DNA from: UBA1351 sp963677885
GTDB taxonomy: Bacteria > Bacillota > Clostridia > Lachnospirales > Vallitaleaceae
Assembly (NCBI GenBank): GCA_963677885.1
Contig: OY782500.1
Span: 1,116,001 to 1,180,000 of the forward strand
Direction of reading: 5' to 3'
Length of the DNA: 64,000 nt
Under the pieces are notes generated by a model. The model was not told the DNA's origin and made no database searches. It worked only from the letters and a program-made list of their open reading frames with translations. The translations under genes were made by a program, and so were the position numbers. This document shows, piece by piece, positions 51,415 through 59,911 of this stretch (position 1 is its first letter; each line of letters begins with the position of its first letter).

Positions 51415-51485
51415 GAAGGCCAGTCATGGTCCCTATGCCCGGCTTCACGAAGTGCGCAAGGGCAGAGGGATCATGACTGGCCTTC
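51415..51485. other. 71-nt near-perfect hairpin in an intergenic region
   Basis: Outer 14-bp arms (GAAGGCCAGTCATG and complement) are extended inward by a G-T pair, 5 bp (TCCCT/AGGGA), one mismatch and 5 bp (TGCCC/GGGCA), around a 19-base loop that itself contains CTTC-ac-GAAG. No T run follows on either strand, so it is not a simple terminator. It may be an RNA-processing or protective element, or a small repetitive element. Confidence 0.75.
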
Positions 51486-51510
51486 AACTCTTACCAGAAA
51501 TCATCATAAA

Positions 51511-51540
51511 AAAGTGCACCAACAAAAGTCAGTGCACTGT
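51511..51540 (-). terminator. Terminator of the H-NOX chemoreceptor gene
   Basis: AGTGCAC/GTGCACT arms (51513-51519, 51532-51538) with a 12-base loop and T6 on the minus strand. Confidence 0.75.
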
Positions 51541-51565
51541 TTATATCATAGAAAATATGAAAGTT

Positions 51566-53386
51566 TTAAACTTTAAAAGTCTGAAGCTCCTCACTAAAGT
51601 CCTTAGTCAATTCCTTAAAGTCATTGATACTTTGTGAAAGGTTCTTGATCTGCTCAGTATATGTTGAAACATTAGCTGAAACCTGTTCTGCAGATGCGGA
51701 ATTTTCTTCTGCGATGGCAGCCAGGGATTCAATGTTCGTAAATACTTTTGTAATAGCTTCTGTTTCATCATCCAACTTCTTGGAAGTAACAGCCATGTTT
51801 TTGGCAACGCCCTGAATAGTCGTATTAGCAACACTGGATTCTTCAACAGCACTGGACAACTGAACATTTTCTTTTTCCAGTACAGTATACTGGGAATCGA
51901 TGTCGTCAACCAAGACGTTGATTTCTCCGATAAATTCGCCAAGACTTGAGTTAATCTTCTCAACAGCATCGTTAGTTTCTTCAGACAGTTTTCTAACTTC
52001 ATCAGCAACAACGGCAAAACCTTTACCGGCTTCACCAGCTCTTGCGGCTTCAATAGAAGCATTAAGGGCAAGAAGATTGGTTTGCTGACTGATGGCTGAA
52101 ACTAAGGAAACGATTTCAGTAATATCTTTAGCGCTCACCATTAACTTCAATCCGTTTTCTTTAACGACTTCGAACTTCTTAAGAATTTCGTTAATCTCAC
52201 CGGCAGTTCTGGAAACATTGGTGAAGCTGGCTTCAATCTGGCCTACAGATTGTTCCAGTTCAACCTTGTTGGCAGTCTCTTCCTTTGCAATCTTCTTAAC
52301 TTCTTGAATATTGTCGTTCAAGAGATAGATGGAGGTCTCAGTTTCTTCAGCCTGGTTGGTTGCTGCAAAAGCTAATTGCTCAACAACATCTGAAATCTCA
52401 TCTGATGTAAAAGACATCTCTTTTGCTATTTCACTAAGGGTATCAGAGAATGCACTCATTTCATCGGACATACTGTTGAAACCAACAAAATCCTCAGCCA
52501 ACATATCCTTGAACTCATTCATTTTATCAAAGATGTCATCATATCTGTCATTGGACATGATTTTTTTACGTGATTGGAAATTATGCTGCTTAAAGTTATC
52601 CAGTTCCTCATACATATAATACATAGGCCTGGAGATAATCTTGGCAGATATAAAAGTTGAAAGACCTGCAATAGCAACACCTACACCTGCTGCTCCAAGG
52701 GAAGTGGCTATGGATTGACTCGGTAATAAAAAAGCCATGGAAAAAAATACAACAGCCATAATAATTGTGGACATAATCGCTATTTTAGCACTTGTACTTT
52801 TAATAAAACCAAAAGATAAGAGGCGGTTAAATGTATATTTTCTAACAGACTGAACCTGATACTCAAAAGTTAATTCAATTTCCAGTTCGCCGTCTTTTCT
52901 TGAAATTTCCTGAACTTCAATTTTCTCACCAAAGTGAGCCGCAACACCTTGAACCAAACCTAGGAGATATGGGAACATCCCTCTTTTGGAACGGTAGGTA
53001 AAGCTGGCCTTGTTGCCACCAAGTGGAACCAGATCCAAAATTGGTGGTTTAGAACCTGTAAATTTCTTTCGTACGATAACATGGACATCATTCATCCTGC
53101 TTAAGAACTTATATGCATTTTTCTGTCTAAAAAAAGCAGGGTAATTGCTGCTGAATGTCGCAATGTTATCAAAACCGATTTTGCCCCAGATAGAGTCCGT
53201 ATCTTCTCCGGTTTTCGAACTGACTGTTTTAATTAATTCTGTAACTTTCACATCTTCTACGTCTACAAGTGGTGAAAAAGAAACCTTGGTTTCCCAACCG
53301 ATTTTCTCTAGACTTGTATTGATTACTGAATCACCGTACAGTTTTCTGCATGTCTTGATCCAAGTATTTACTACGGTACCTTTCAT
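51566..53386 (-). CDS. Methyl-accepting chemotaxis protein with N-terminal H-NOX heme domain
   Basis: A 606-residue gas-sensing chemoreceptor. Residues 1-180 are an H-NOX (HNOB) heme domain that aligns without gaps to the Caldanaerobacter Tar4H domain in numbering: heme-ligand H102, YxSxR motif Y131-S133-R135, P115, and the full distal pocket W9, N74, Y140 that confers oxygen binding. Two transmembrane helices follow (about 201-222 and 226-250). A long coiled coil leads to the signalling tip (ISQQTNLLALNASIEAARAG, about 425-445) and adaptation region. The domain is N-terminal and cytoplasmic, so it reads internal O2 or NO and should bias the flagellar motor through CheA. AGGTGATG precedes the ATG. 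Confidence 0.94.
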   Translation of the reverse strand: MKGTVVNTWIKTCRKLYGDSVINTSLEKIGWETKVSFSPLVDVEDVKVTELIKTVSSKTGEDTDSIWGKIGFDNIATFSSNYPAFFRQKNAYKFLSRMNDVHVIVRKKFTGSKPPILDLVPLGGNKASFTYRSKRGMFPYLLGLVQGVAAHFGEKIEVQEISRKDGELEIELTFEYQVQSVRKYTFNRLLSFGFIKSTSAKIAIMSTIIMAVVFFSMAFLLPSQSIATSLGAAGVGVAIAGLSTFISAKIISRPMYYMYEELDNFKQHNFQSRKKIMSNDRYDDIFDKMNEFKDMLAEDFVGFNSMSDEMSAFSDTLSEIAKEMSFTSDEISDVVEQLAFAATNQAEETETSIYLLNDNIQEVKKIAKEETANKVELEQSVGQIEASFTNVSRTAGEINEILKKFEVVKENGLKLMVSAKDITEIVSLVSAISQQTNLLALNASIEAARAGEAGKGFAVVADEVRKLSEETNDAVEKINSSLGEFIGEINVLVDDIDSQYTVLEKENVQLSSAVEESSVANTTIQGVAKNMAVTSKKLDDETEAITKVFTNIESLAAIAEENSASAEQVSANVSTYTEQIKNLSQSINDFKELTKDFSEELQTFKV

Positions 53387-53413
53387 GTCATCACCTCATT
53401 TAGTTTATTAAAA

Positions 53414-53450
53414 AAACATCCCTGCCTAACATTTTAGCATAGGGATGTTT
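53414..53450 (-). terminator. Terminator of the polysaccharide operon (after csaB)
   Basis: AAACATCCCT (53414-53423) and AGGGATGTTT (53441-53450) arms, followed on the minus strand by T7. Confidence 0.82.
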
Positions 53451-53459
53451 TATCATCAA
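53431..53459 (-). promoter_or_regulatory. Promoter of the H-NOX chemoreceptor, inside the csaB terminator
   Basis: TTGATG (53459-53454), 17 bases, then TGC-TAAAAT with the -10 at 53436-53431, i.e. in the loop of the terminator hairpin. It is 45 bases before the chemoreceptor ATG. It looks like a sigma-A extended -10 promoter rather than sigma-D. Confidence 0.45.
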
Positions 53460-53573
53460 TAAGTTATGTCTCCTAATAATCAAAATCCGTAAAGATTTAC
53501 ATTCCGTTCATGATTTCTTAATTCACTATTCATGTAATAGGATAAACACTTGATTATAATAGAGGATTTGGCT

Positions 53574-54665
53574 TTAAGACTTCAAAAGGTCATTCAAATA
53601 GTCTCTGTTTCTTCTGGCTTCGCTTTTTAGTTCATCAACCCGAACCTTCATCTTGGCTATAATTGATTCACGGTTTTCTTCCAAATCCCGGATCATTTCC
53701 ATAATCTTATCCACGTGGATATGTCGCATATCTTCAACGAAGGGAATGTCCAATTCTTTGGCGTAGTATTCTACTTTAGGGTCATAGTTAAAGCCAATGA
53801 CAGGAACCTGCTTAAGAGCTCCATATATCAACCCGTGAAGTCGCATACTTAAGAGCATATCCAATCCACCAAGAAAACTGATCAGTTTCTTCTCGTTATA
53901 ACGGTGCTCAATAACATAGGCCTTGTGGTGCATTTTTTTGACAATCTCAAAGGAAACAATGAGATCAGCCGGATGCTTCATGGGTATAAATACTATATTA
54001 TAGTCATAGGTTTCAATAATCTGATCACAAACCTTGGCCATCTTCCGGGTATAGGAGTCTTCATGGCTCCAGGACCTGAAGAGAAGGCCAATAATCGGCT
54101 TGTCTTCAGGTATACGTTCCACTTCATAGATATCTGAATTATCGATAGTATCATCCAGTTCCAGGTTAAAAACCGGGTCTGCTGTGATCTCCACAATCGG
54201 TCTGTTAACCCTTAAACCTTTTAAAAGTTCCTTGGACAAGTGTTCCCGAAGGGTAATCACATCGACACCATTGAGGGTCCATTTTACCAAGGGCCGGTTA
54301 TACCACTTCTTTATGGGACCTATTCCATTACCATAGAGCATAATTTTCTTTCTATGGAGTTTGGCAATCCATAAAAGGGCAAGATAATAGAAAAGTGAAC
54401 GCGTAGATGTAAGGTCTTGTATTAAGCTCCCACCGCCCATTACCAAAATATCTGTATTCTTTATAGCAGCAAGTACTTCACCCATATTAAAGCGGTTAAC
54501 ACTCTTAACATCATATTCTCGCTTGGTCACTTTGGGCTGATTGGACAGAACGGTAATATCTGTCTCTACATCCAGTTGTCTGATATCATGACAAATCGAA
54601 TGAAGAATAGCATCATCCCCTGAATTTTGATATCCGTAATAACCGGCTACAACAATTCTTTTCAT
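53574..54665 (-). CDS. csaB: Polysaccharide pyruvyl transferase CsaB
   Basis: CsaB adds ketal pyruvate to the secondary cell-wall polymer, creating the group that SLH domains bind. The 363 residues carry the family start (RIVVAGYYGYQNSGDDAILH), the VMGGGSLIQDLTSTRS motif, GNGIGPI, and the C-terminal SMRLHGLIYG motif with the catalytic-site histidine. The ATG overlaps the stop of the ligase/polymerase gene (ATGA), so it is the last gene of the operon; a terminator follows. The SLH protein at 44.2 kb is a likely beneficiary. Confidence 0.94.
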   Translation of the reverse strand: MKRIVVAGYYGYQNSGDDAILHSICHDIRQLDVETDITVLSNQPKVTKREYDVKSVNRFNMGEVLAAIKNTDILVMGGGSLIQDLTSTRSLFYYLALLWIAKLHRKKIMLYGNGIGPIKKWYNRPLVKWTLNGVDVITLREHLSKELLKGLRVNRPIVEITADPVFNLELDDTIDNSDIYEVERIPEDKPIIGLLFRSWSHEDSYTRKMAKVCDQIIETYDYNIVFIPMKHPADLIVSFEIVKKMHHKAYVIEHRYNEKKLISFLGGLDMLLSMRLHGLIYGALKQVPVIGFNYDPKVEYYAKELDIPFVEDMRHIHVDKIMEMIRDLEENRESIIAKMKVRVDELKSEARRNRDYLNDLLKS

Positions 54666-56167
54666 TTGACTTTTGACCTTTCTATCTTATGAATAGCAAC
54701 CAACAAACCTACATAGGTCCAAAAATACACCACAGAAAATGGTGATTCAAAAATATTCTCAACCCCGTTATGAATCAATAAACCGATTGCACCGGAAAAT
54801 ATGGAAATCATAATAATCCGATAGCGCTGATCCAGAGTCCCTCTTATATAGAGAATCATGTTCCAAACACTGGATAACACCAGGAGAACAAAGGCTGTTA
54901 ACCCTATTATACCAGATTCCGTTAGAGTCTTTAAATAATAATTATCCATATAAAAAGGAGTCAAATTATGGTTGGTTGCAACTGCACCTCCAAAACGACC
55001 GACACCTAGTCCAAACCAGGGTCTCTCCTGCCATTCCTCCAAGGCATATTGCCACCGATACAGGCGGCCTCCTGTTGAGGCCTTTGATATATATTCCTTA
55101 GTAAACATATAGTAAATCCGGTTCCAAATAGTATCGATGGACATAACCGCAGCTAAAAGAACTGTTGTAATACTGATGATCATCCGTTTCGCCAGGAAGA
55201 CAAACATGATGATAATACCGATAAAGGCAGCTAGCCAGGCACCTCTGGAAAAGGTGAAAATCAAACCAAGTCCCATAAAAAGGGTGGAAACCATATATAG
55301 GATCTTTTTAATAATATCTTTTTCAACAATAAACATACCAAAGGCAATGGGGATGTTGATAACCATAAGACTTCCTAATGTGTTTGGTCCACCAACGATA
55401 GAATAGGCTCTGGTCTGTATGGATTCTGATGAATCCACCCAATTACCCAGCATTTCAGCACCAGTAAAATACTGCCAGGTCCCATGGGCTCCTAATAAAC
55501 CTACGGAAAAAACCATAAGCATAAGGACTCTTTCCAGAACACTTTCACTATCGACCATTTGGACAATCATAAAGTACCATAACATATACTGTACAACGGC
55601 ACGAAGACCTTCAATACCGATACCTAGGTCCGGTGAATAGATAAAGGTTATACTTGTATAGACCAGAATAAAAGAGATAAGGGGTATATCCAATCGGGTA
55701 AAATAGTACTTCTTCTTAAAAAGTATCCTTCGAACAAGTATCCAACCTGCAAAGGTAAGTAAAAGAAGCTCATCCCAAACACTGGATAAAGGTACCAGAA
55801 AAGTTCTCACACCTCTATCGACATAAACATAAAGAATCAGTAGATATACAAGGTTAAATTGACATAACCAGCTATAGACCCTGGAGTTACTTAGCCAATC
55901 ATGGACCTTCTTAAAAAGACCAATAAAGAAGCTGTGATCTACGGTTTTACGGATCCATTCATACAAACCTTCCATTTTTTGATCAAAGCTCTTAAGCCAT
56001 CTGATAAGCAGAGACTTGTCACTGACTTCACCCACCTGGCTGTATCCACTGTAGACTTGTGGTGTAAAGAAATAAGCCCCTGACGCCATCTTAACCATAT
56101 TGGCTATGAAATTGTAGATGAGACTGTTTAGGATAGACTGACGTATCCAATTTAGTAATTTATGCAT
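54662..56167 (-). CDS. O-antigen ligase/polymerase (Wzy/WaaL-like) membrane protein
   Basis: A 501-residue integral membrane protein with about 10-12 hydrophobic segments. Between residues about 300 and 400 lies the family-typical region: FTFSRGAWLAAFIGI then a large loop containing GGRLYRWQYALEEWQERPWFGLGVGRFGG, with the conserved RxxxWxxA...PxxGxGxG pattern of O-antigen ligase/polymerase proteins (PF04932). The first 110 residues are soluble and extra. It probably polymerises or ligates lipid-linked repeat units at the outer face of the membrane. It follows the two DUF4330 genes by 13 bases and overlaps csaB by 4. Confidence 0.88.
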   Translation of the reverse strand: MHKLLNWIRQSILNSLIYNFIANMVKMASGAYFFTPQVYSGYSQVGEVSDKSLLIRWLKSFDQKMEGLYEWIRKTVDHSFFIGLFKKVHDWLSNSRVYSWLCQFNLVYLLILYVYVDRGVRTFLVPLSSVWDELLLLTFAGWILVRRILFKKKYYFTRLDIPLISFILVYTSITFIYSPDLGIGIEGLRAVVQYMLWYFMIVQMVDSESVLERVLMLMVFSVGLLGAHGTWQYFTGAEMLGNWVDSSESIQTRAYSIVGGPNTLGSLMVINIPIAFGMFIVEKDIIKKILYMVSTLFMGLGLIFTFSRGAWLAAFIGIIIMFVFLAKRMIISITTVLLAAVMSIDTIWNRIYYMFTKEYISKASTGGRLYRWQYALEEWQERPWFGLGVGRFGGAVATNHNLTPFYMDNYYLKTLTESGIIGLTAFVLLVLSSVWNMILYIRGTLDQRYRIIMISIFSGAIGLLIHNGVENIFESPFSVVYFWTYVGLLVAIHKIERSKVK

Positions 56168-56179
56168 TGGTCACTACTC

Positions 56180-56671
56180 CTAATTGTCTAATATTTCCAT
56201 TTTACTGATGGTCCCGGACAGATTGGTTTCCGCAGTCAAAATAAAATGGGGATAACCTTCTCTAATTTCCTGTTGCCCAATTGTATAGATAGGGTTCTTA
56301 TACTCAGCTACAGCTTCAATGGTAACAACAGCTCTTTTCTTGGATGGATGTACACCTGTAACCACCTGACCATTATTGTCTACCTTGGTCACCACAGCAT
56401 CTACAATCTCAACACTTACGATTTCACTGTCAGCCAGAATTTTCTTATTGTCTGCCAGTTCTTTTCCTACTTCAAGGTTATAAAAATATGCTTCATCATA
56501 GAGGGCTGTCGTCACTTCAATCCTGACACTTCTTGCACTTCCGCTGCCAAGATCGATGATTTCACCACCTGAAAACCTGCCTATACCTGTTATAACAACG
56601 CCTGCCAGCGCCAGGACAATGACAAGATCCAATATGTGGATTTTTCCGAATAATTTTCCTTTTCTTATCAT
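56180..56671 (-). CDS. DUF4330 family membrane-anchored protein (copy 1)
   Basis: A 163-residue protein: a short basic N terminus (MIRKGKLFGKIHILDLVIVL), one transmembrane helix (about 13-30) and an outer beta-rich domain. This is the DUF4330 layout. It is related to the next gene upstream (shared LDLVIV start, an internal A-D/E-I-V-S-V-E-like motif, and a GGQEI/IGQQEIREG-type motif before YxIxT), so the pair is a tandem duplication. The family's role is not established; its place between flippase and polymerase suggests a subunit of the polymer assembly or export machinery. It follows its paralogue by 6 bases. Confidence 0.78.
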   Translation of the reverse strand: MIRKGKLFGKIHILDLVIVLALAGVVITGIGRFSGGEIIDLGSGSARSVRIEVTTALYDEAYFYNLEVGKELADNKKILADSEIVSVEIVDAVVTKVDNNGQVVTGVHPSKKRAVVTIEAVAEYKNPIYTIGQQEIREGYPHFILTAETNLSGTISKMEILDN

Positions 56672-56677
56672 GTCTTC

Positions 56678-57151
56678 CTACTCTCCTACACTTTGAATAT
56701 TTACAACATTACCATAGGCTTCAAACTGGTCCGTCTTAATATAGTAAGGGCTGCCGGCCTTGATTTCCTGTCCACCTAGATCCATATATGGTCCATACTT
56801 GTTAACCTGGCCTTGAATAGTCACAACCAGGCGTCTGGTTTCCTCCAGTTCATAGGATACAATTTTTCCATCCACAGCCGCAATATCTGTTGATTTAAAG
56901 ACCTCAATACTTTGAATACTTGCATTTTGGTAGCTGCCGGCTGCCACTAATTGATCACCTACAGCTATTTGGGTCAACATGGCTTCAGGTATATTAACAG
57001 CCTCAGCAACAAAGATCACGTCAACTTTTCCTGAAGAAGCTTGATAATCATTGCCTTGGTTTCTTGATCTCATAAAGAAAAAACCACCTACAAGGACAGA
57101 CAGAACTACGACGACTATCACTAGATCCAATACACTTAATTTCTTTTTCAT
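56678..57151 (-). CDS. DUF4330 family membrane-anchored protein (copy 2)
   Basis: A 157-residue relative of the next gene: basic start (MKKKLSVLDLVIVVVVLSVL), one transmembrane helix to about residue 25, then a beta-rich outer domain with VGDQLVAAGSYQNASIQSIE and GGQEIKAGSPYYIKT. GAGG lies 6 bases before the ATG at 57151; the GTG at 57163 overlaps that box. The function is unknown. The flippase gene lies 61 bases upstream. Confidence 0.76.
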   Translation of the reverse strand: MKKKLSVLDLVIVVVVLSVLVGGFFFMRSRNQGNDYQASSGKVDVIFVAEAVNIPEAMLTQIAVGDQLVAAGSYQNASIQSIEVFKSTDIAAVDGKIVSYELEETRRLVVTIQGQVNKYGPYMDLGGQEIKAGSPYYIKTDQFEAYGNVVNIQSVGE

Positions 57152-57212
57152 ATTAATCCTCACTCATTAAGATTGGCTAACCCTATCTTACCTGAGTGAT
57201 TCCTCCTTTTCA

Positions 57213-58664
57213 TTATCGATGCTGGTTCAACCAAGCTCTTATATCATAAACTTTAAAAACTAGAATAGACAAACCATAAATACCGACACCACCAAGAATC
57301 TTTGTCATCAACATTAGAGCCGTTCCAATTTCCAGCTGATCTATGAAGACAAGTCCTCCTGCCATCAGTAGATTGGATATAAGTATTCCAATAATCTCCC
57401 TTGGGACCAGCTTAAGGGGAATCTTTCCTTCCCGGCGAAGTAAAGAGATGATGAAGTACAAGACAAATGATCCAGCAGTCGTCATTGCTGCTGCTATAAA
57501 GCCATATATAGGAACAAAGATTAAATTTAGAATCACATTGAAAACTGCAGCTATTAGGGAATGATAGAATATTGGCTTAGTATTTCCCGTCAACTCCCAA
57601 TCTTTATTCATATACTCTGTCAAACCAAGGAAAAACATACCCATGGCAACATAGGAAATAACTGGATATCCCTCCATGAATTTGGGATCAATAATCATAT
57701 GGCCTATTTCATTACTGACCAGTGACATACCTGTGGCTGCTGGCAAGGCAATAAAAAGGAAATTCTTAATACCACCGGAAAGAATCTGTGACGAAGTTTC
57801 CATATCCCCATCTTTCCAGGCTCCTAAAAGTCTTGGATAAAAGCCTCTGGTCAATCCATAGGAAATCATAGGAAAGGCGGCGGAAACTACAGAATAAGAC
57901 GCTATGTAGAGACCTACCTCGTGGTTTGAAAAAAAGCCTTCAATTATATACCTGTCGGACATATTGAGGACAAACATGGTCAAGGTCAGTCCTATTAAAG
58001 GGAATCCATAGGAAAAAAATTCCTTGAACTTTCGAAAATCTATATAGGACCGGTCAAAATATCTAAAAGGTCTAATAGTCAAAAATGCAATAAGTCCCAT
58101 CAGCAAATCTACCAAACCATGGCCAAGAAAGAGAATATAAAGGGTGTCTATCCCCCCTTTATATAAGCCATAAACAAGGATAGGTTTAAGTACTGCCGAT
58201 CCAACAACCAAATAAATATTCAGGGCTCTCCTGTCAAGGTAGAGGAGTAAATGGGTATAAAACTGAGTACTTCCATAACCCATAAAAAAGAGTCCAATGA
58301 TAAGAATCATCCTACTGTTAAATCCATATCTGGATGAGATAAAACCTGATGCTCCCATATAGATAAGAATGAGGACCAAAAGTGTCATCCCCTGCATAAG
58401 TAACTGATTGGTATAAAAACTTTTTTTCTCTTCCACAGTCTTCTGGTCTTTCACATAACGGATGGCAACAAACATGAACCATCCAAGGGTCAGAAGATAT
58501 ATGACCATCATAGTGATATTAACTGTTCCGTAAATACCATAGTCTTCAGTTGTAATCAGGTGTGTATACAGTCGAATACTGATAATCCCAAAGATACCTT
58601 CAATGATTTTAAAGGGAAGGTATCCCATACTGGAGTTCAGTACCCCTCTCATGATTTTCTTCAT
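57213..58664 (-). CDS. Polysaccharide flippase (Wzx/MATE-like)
   Basis: A 483-residue polytopic protein with about 12-14 transmembrane helices, of the polysaccharide biosynthesis/MVF superfamily (PF01943/PF13440). Near the N terminus is the typical FKIIEGIFGIISIRLYTHLI then EDYGIYG, where other members have 'LSPEDYG'. It should flip undecaprenyl-linked repeat units across the membrane. The ATG overlaps the stop of the glycosyltransferase gene (ATGA). Confidence 0.9.
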   Translation of the reverse strand: MKKIMRGVLNSSMGYLPFKIIEGIFGIISIRLYTHLITTEDYGIYGTVNITMMVIYLLTLGWFMFVAIRYVKDQKTVEEKKSFYTNQLLMQGMTLLVLILIYMGASGFISSRYGFNSRMILIIGLFFMGYGSTQFYTHLLLYLDRRALNIYLVVGSAVLKPILVYGLYKGGIDTLYILFLGHGLVDLLMGLIAFLTIRPFRYFDRSYIDFRKFKEFFSYGFPLIGLTLTMFVLNMSDRYIIEGFFSNHEVGLYIASYSVVSAAFPMISYGLTRGFYPRLLGAWKDGDMETSSQILSGGIKNFLFIALPAATGMSLVSNEIGHMIIDPKFMEGYPVISYVAMGMFFLGLTEYMNKDWELTGNTKPIFYHSLIAAVFNVILNLIFVPIYGFIAAAMTTAGSFVLYFIISLLRREGKIPLKLVPREIIGILISNLLMAGGLVFIDQLEIGTALMLMTKILGGVGIYGLSILVFKVYDIRAWLNQHR

Positions 58665-59911
58665 AGACTCTTACTTTCAAAAATATTGACTAACTGGGAG
58701 GTAAGGTTTTTACGGTGGTAAGCATTAACTTCTTTCGTGTTAACTTCCCTAATCAAAGTCTTATGCTTCCAGTCCTCATATAAGGCAAGAAAACCAGCCT
58801 CAATGGCTTCCACACTTGATGTCTCACAAACAATACCCGCCTGGGTTTCCCTAATAATATCAGCAGCTGCCCCCTCTTCAGGAACGATGCCCAAAATAGG
58901 TCGGTGGCAATTGATATACTCAAAAATCTTACCAGAGGCAAAATTCTTGGCTCCCTTCCCTTCACCAATAATCAAAAGAAGGGCATCTGACTCGGTCAAT
59001 GCTTCTATAGCTTCCTTGTGGGGCAGGTAATCTTCCATTGTCACCACCTGGTCTAATCCACTATCCTCGATATATCCTTTGATACGGGGGACATCCATGG
59101 CACCGATTAATCGAATATGAAGGTCCTTAAGATCCACTTTTCCAGCATCAGTCAAACGTCTAACCGCTTCAAATAACTTGGTAGGCTTTCTTCGTCCGTA
59201 CATGGCACCAGCATAGGTCAGTCTAAAGGTATCCTTATAAAAATAGGTCGTATCAAACGCTGAAAAATCACTATCGTCAAAGCCATTGGGTATCACGTAA
59301 CTTTTCTTGTCAAGGTCTGGATAATCCTCTAAAAAGTTATCCAGCATATACCTGGTATTGGTAATAAAGGCATCACAAAGACTGACAACCTTCTCCTCCA
59401 TAGCTTTTTCTTTCTTCATCCTGAATTTTGGCAGATTCATGTCAATGATATAGGGATTCTTGGTCCATTCATCCCTGAAATCCACCACCCAGGGCAAATG
59501 TGGAAACCGCTTTTTCAGCTTCATGCCCAGAAGGTGTCCACTGTACGGATATGAGGTTGAATAGATAATATCAATCTTCTCTTCTTCAATGATCTTGACT
59601 GCCTTATCAAAGGAAAAGACATTCCAAAAATAATCACCATCAGGAATCATAATTTTTCTGGCTATGACCTTACCTGCCAAGGATAAAAAACCTGGCCACT
59701 GGGTAAAATCATAGGCCTTGGTCCTATAGATCTTGTGGTCTGGTAAATCATCAAAAAGGGATTGGTCTAGCAATCCCTTGGACATTTCTCTTGTCAGTAC
59801 AACCGGCTGAAAATCAAAATCCGGAAGATATTTAACAAATTTGGCACTTCTCTGAACACCAGAACCACCCATAGGTGGATACTGGTTGGCAATAATCAAG
59901 ACTTTTTTCAT
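58661..59911 (-). CDS. Family 4-like glycosyltransferase
   Basis: A 416-residue GT-B fold enzyme. The N-terminal half begins MKKVLIIANQYPPMGGSGVQR, the loop motif of GT4-like proteins, and the C-terminal half has LTYAGAMYGRRKPTKLFEAV, then FASGKIFEYINCHRPILGIVPE, in place of the usual E(x)7E donor-binding region. It probably adds a sugar to a lipid-linked repeat unit on the cytoplasmic face. Donor and linkage cannot be read from sequence; the WecC next door hints that ManNAc-uronic acid is in the polymer. Start and the wecC stop share a base (TAATG). Confidence 0.86.
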   Translation of the reverse strand: MKKVLIIANQYPPMGGSGVQRSAKFVKYLPDFDFQPVVLTREMSKGLLDQSLFDDLPDHKIYRTKAYDFTQWPGFLSLAGKVIARKIMIPDGDYFWNVFSFDKAVKIIEEEKIDIIYSTSYPYSGHLLGMKLKKRFPHLPWVVDFRDEWTKNPYIIDMNLPKFRMKKEKAMEEKVVSLCDAFITNTRYMLDNFLEDYPDLDKKSYVIPNGFDDSDFSAFDTTYFYKDTFRLTYAGAMYGRRKPTKLFEAVRRLTDAGKVDLKDLHIRLIGAMDVPRIKGYIEDSGLDQVVTMEDYLPHKEAIEALTESDALLLIIGEGKGAKNFASGKIFEYINCHRPILGIVPEEGAAADIIRETQAGIVCETSSVEAIEAGFLALYEDWKHKTLIREVNTKEVNAYHRKNLTSQLVNIFESKSL

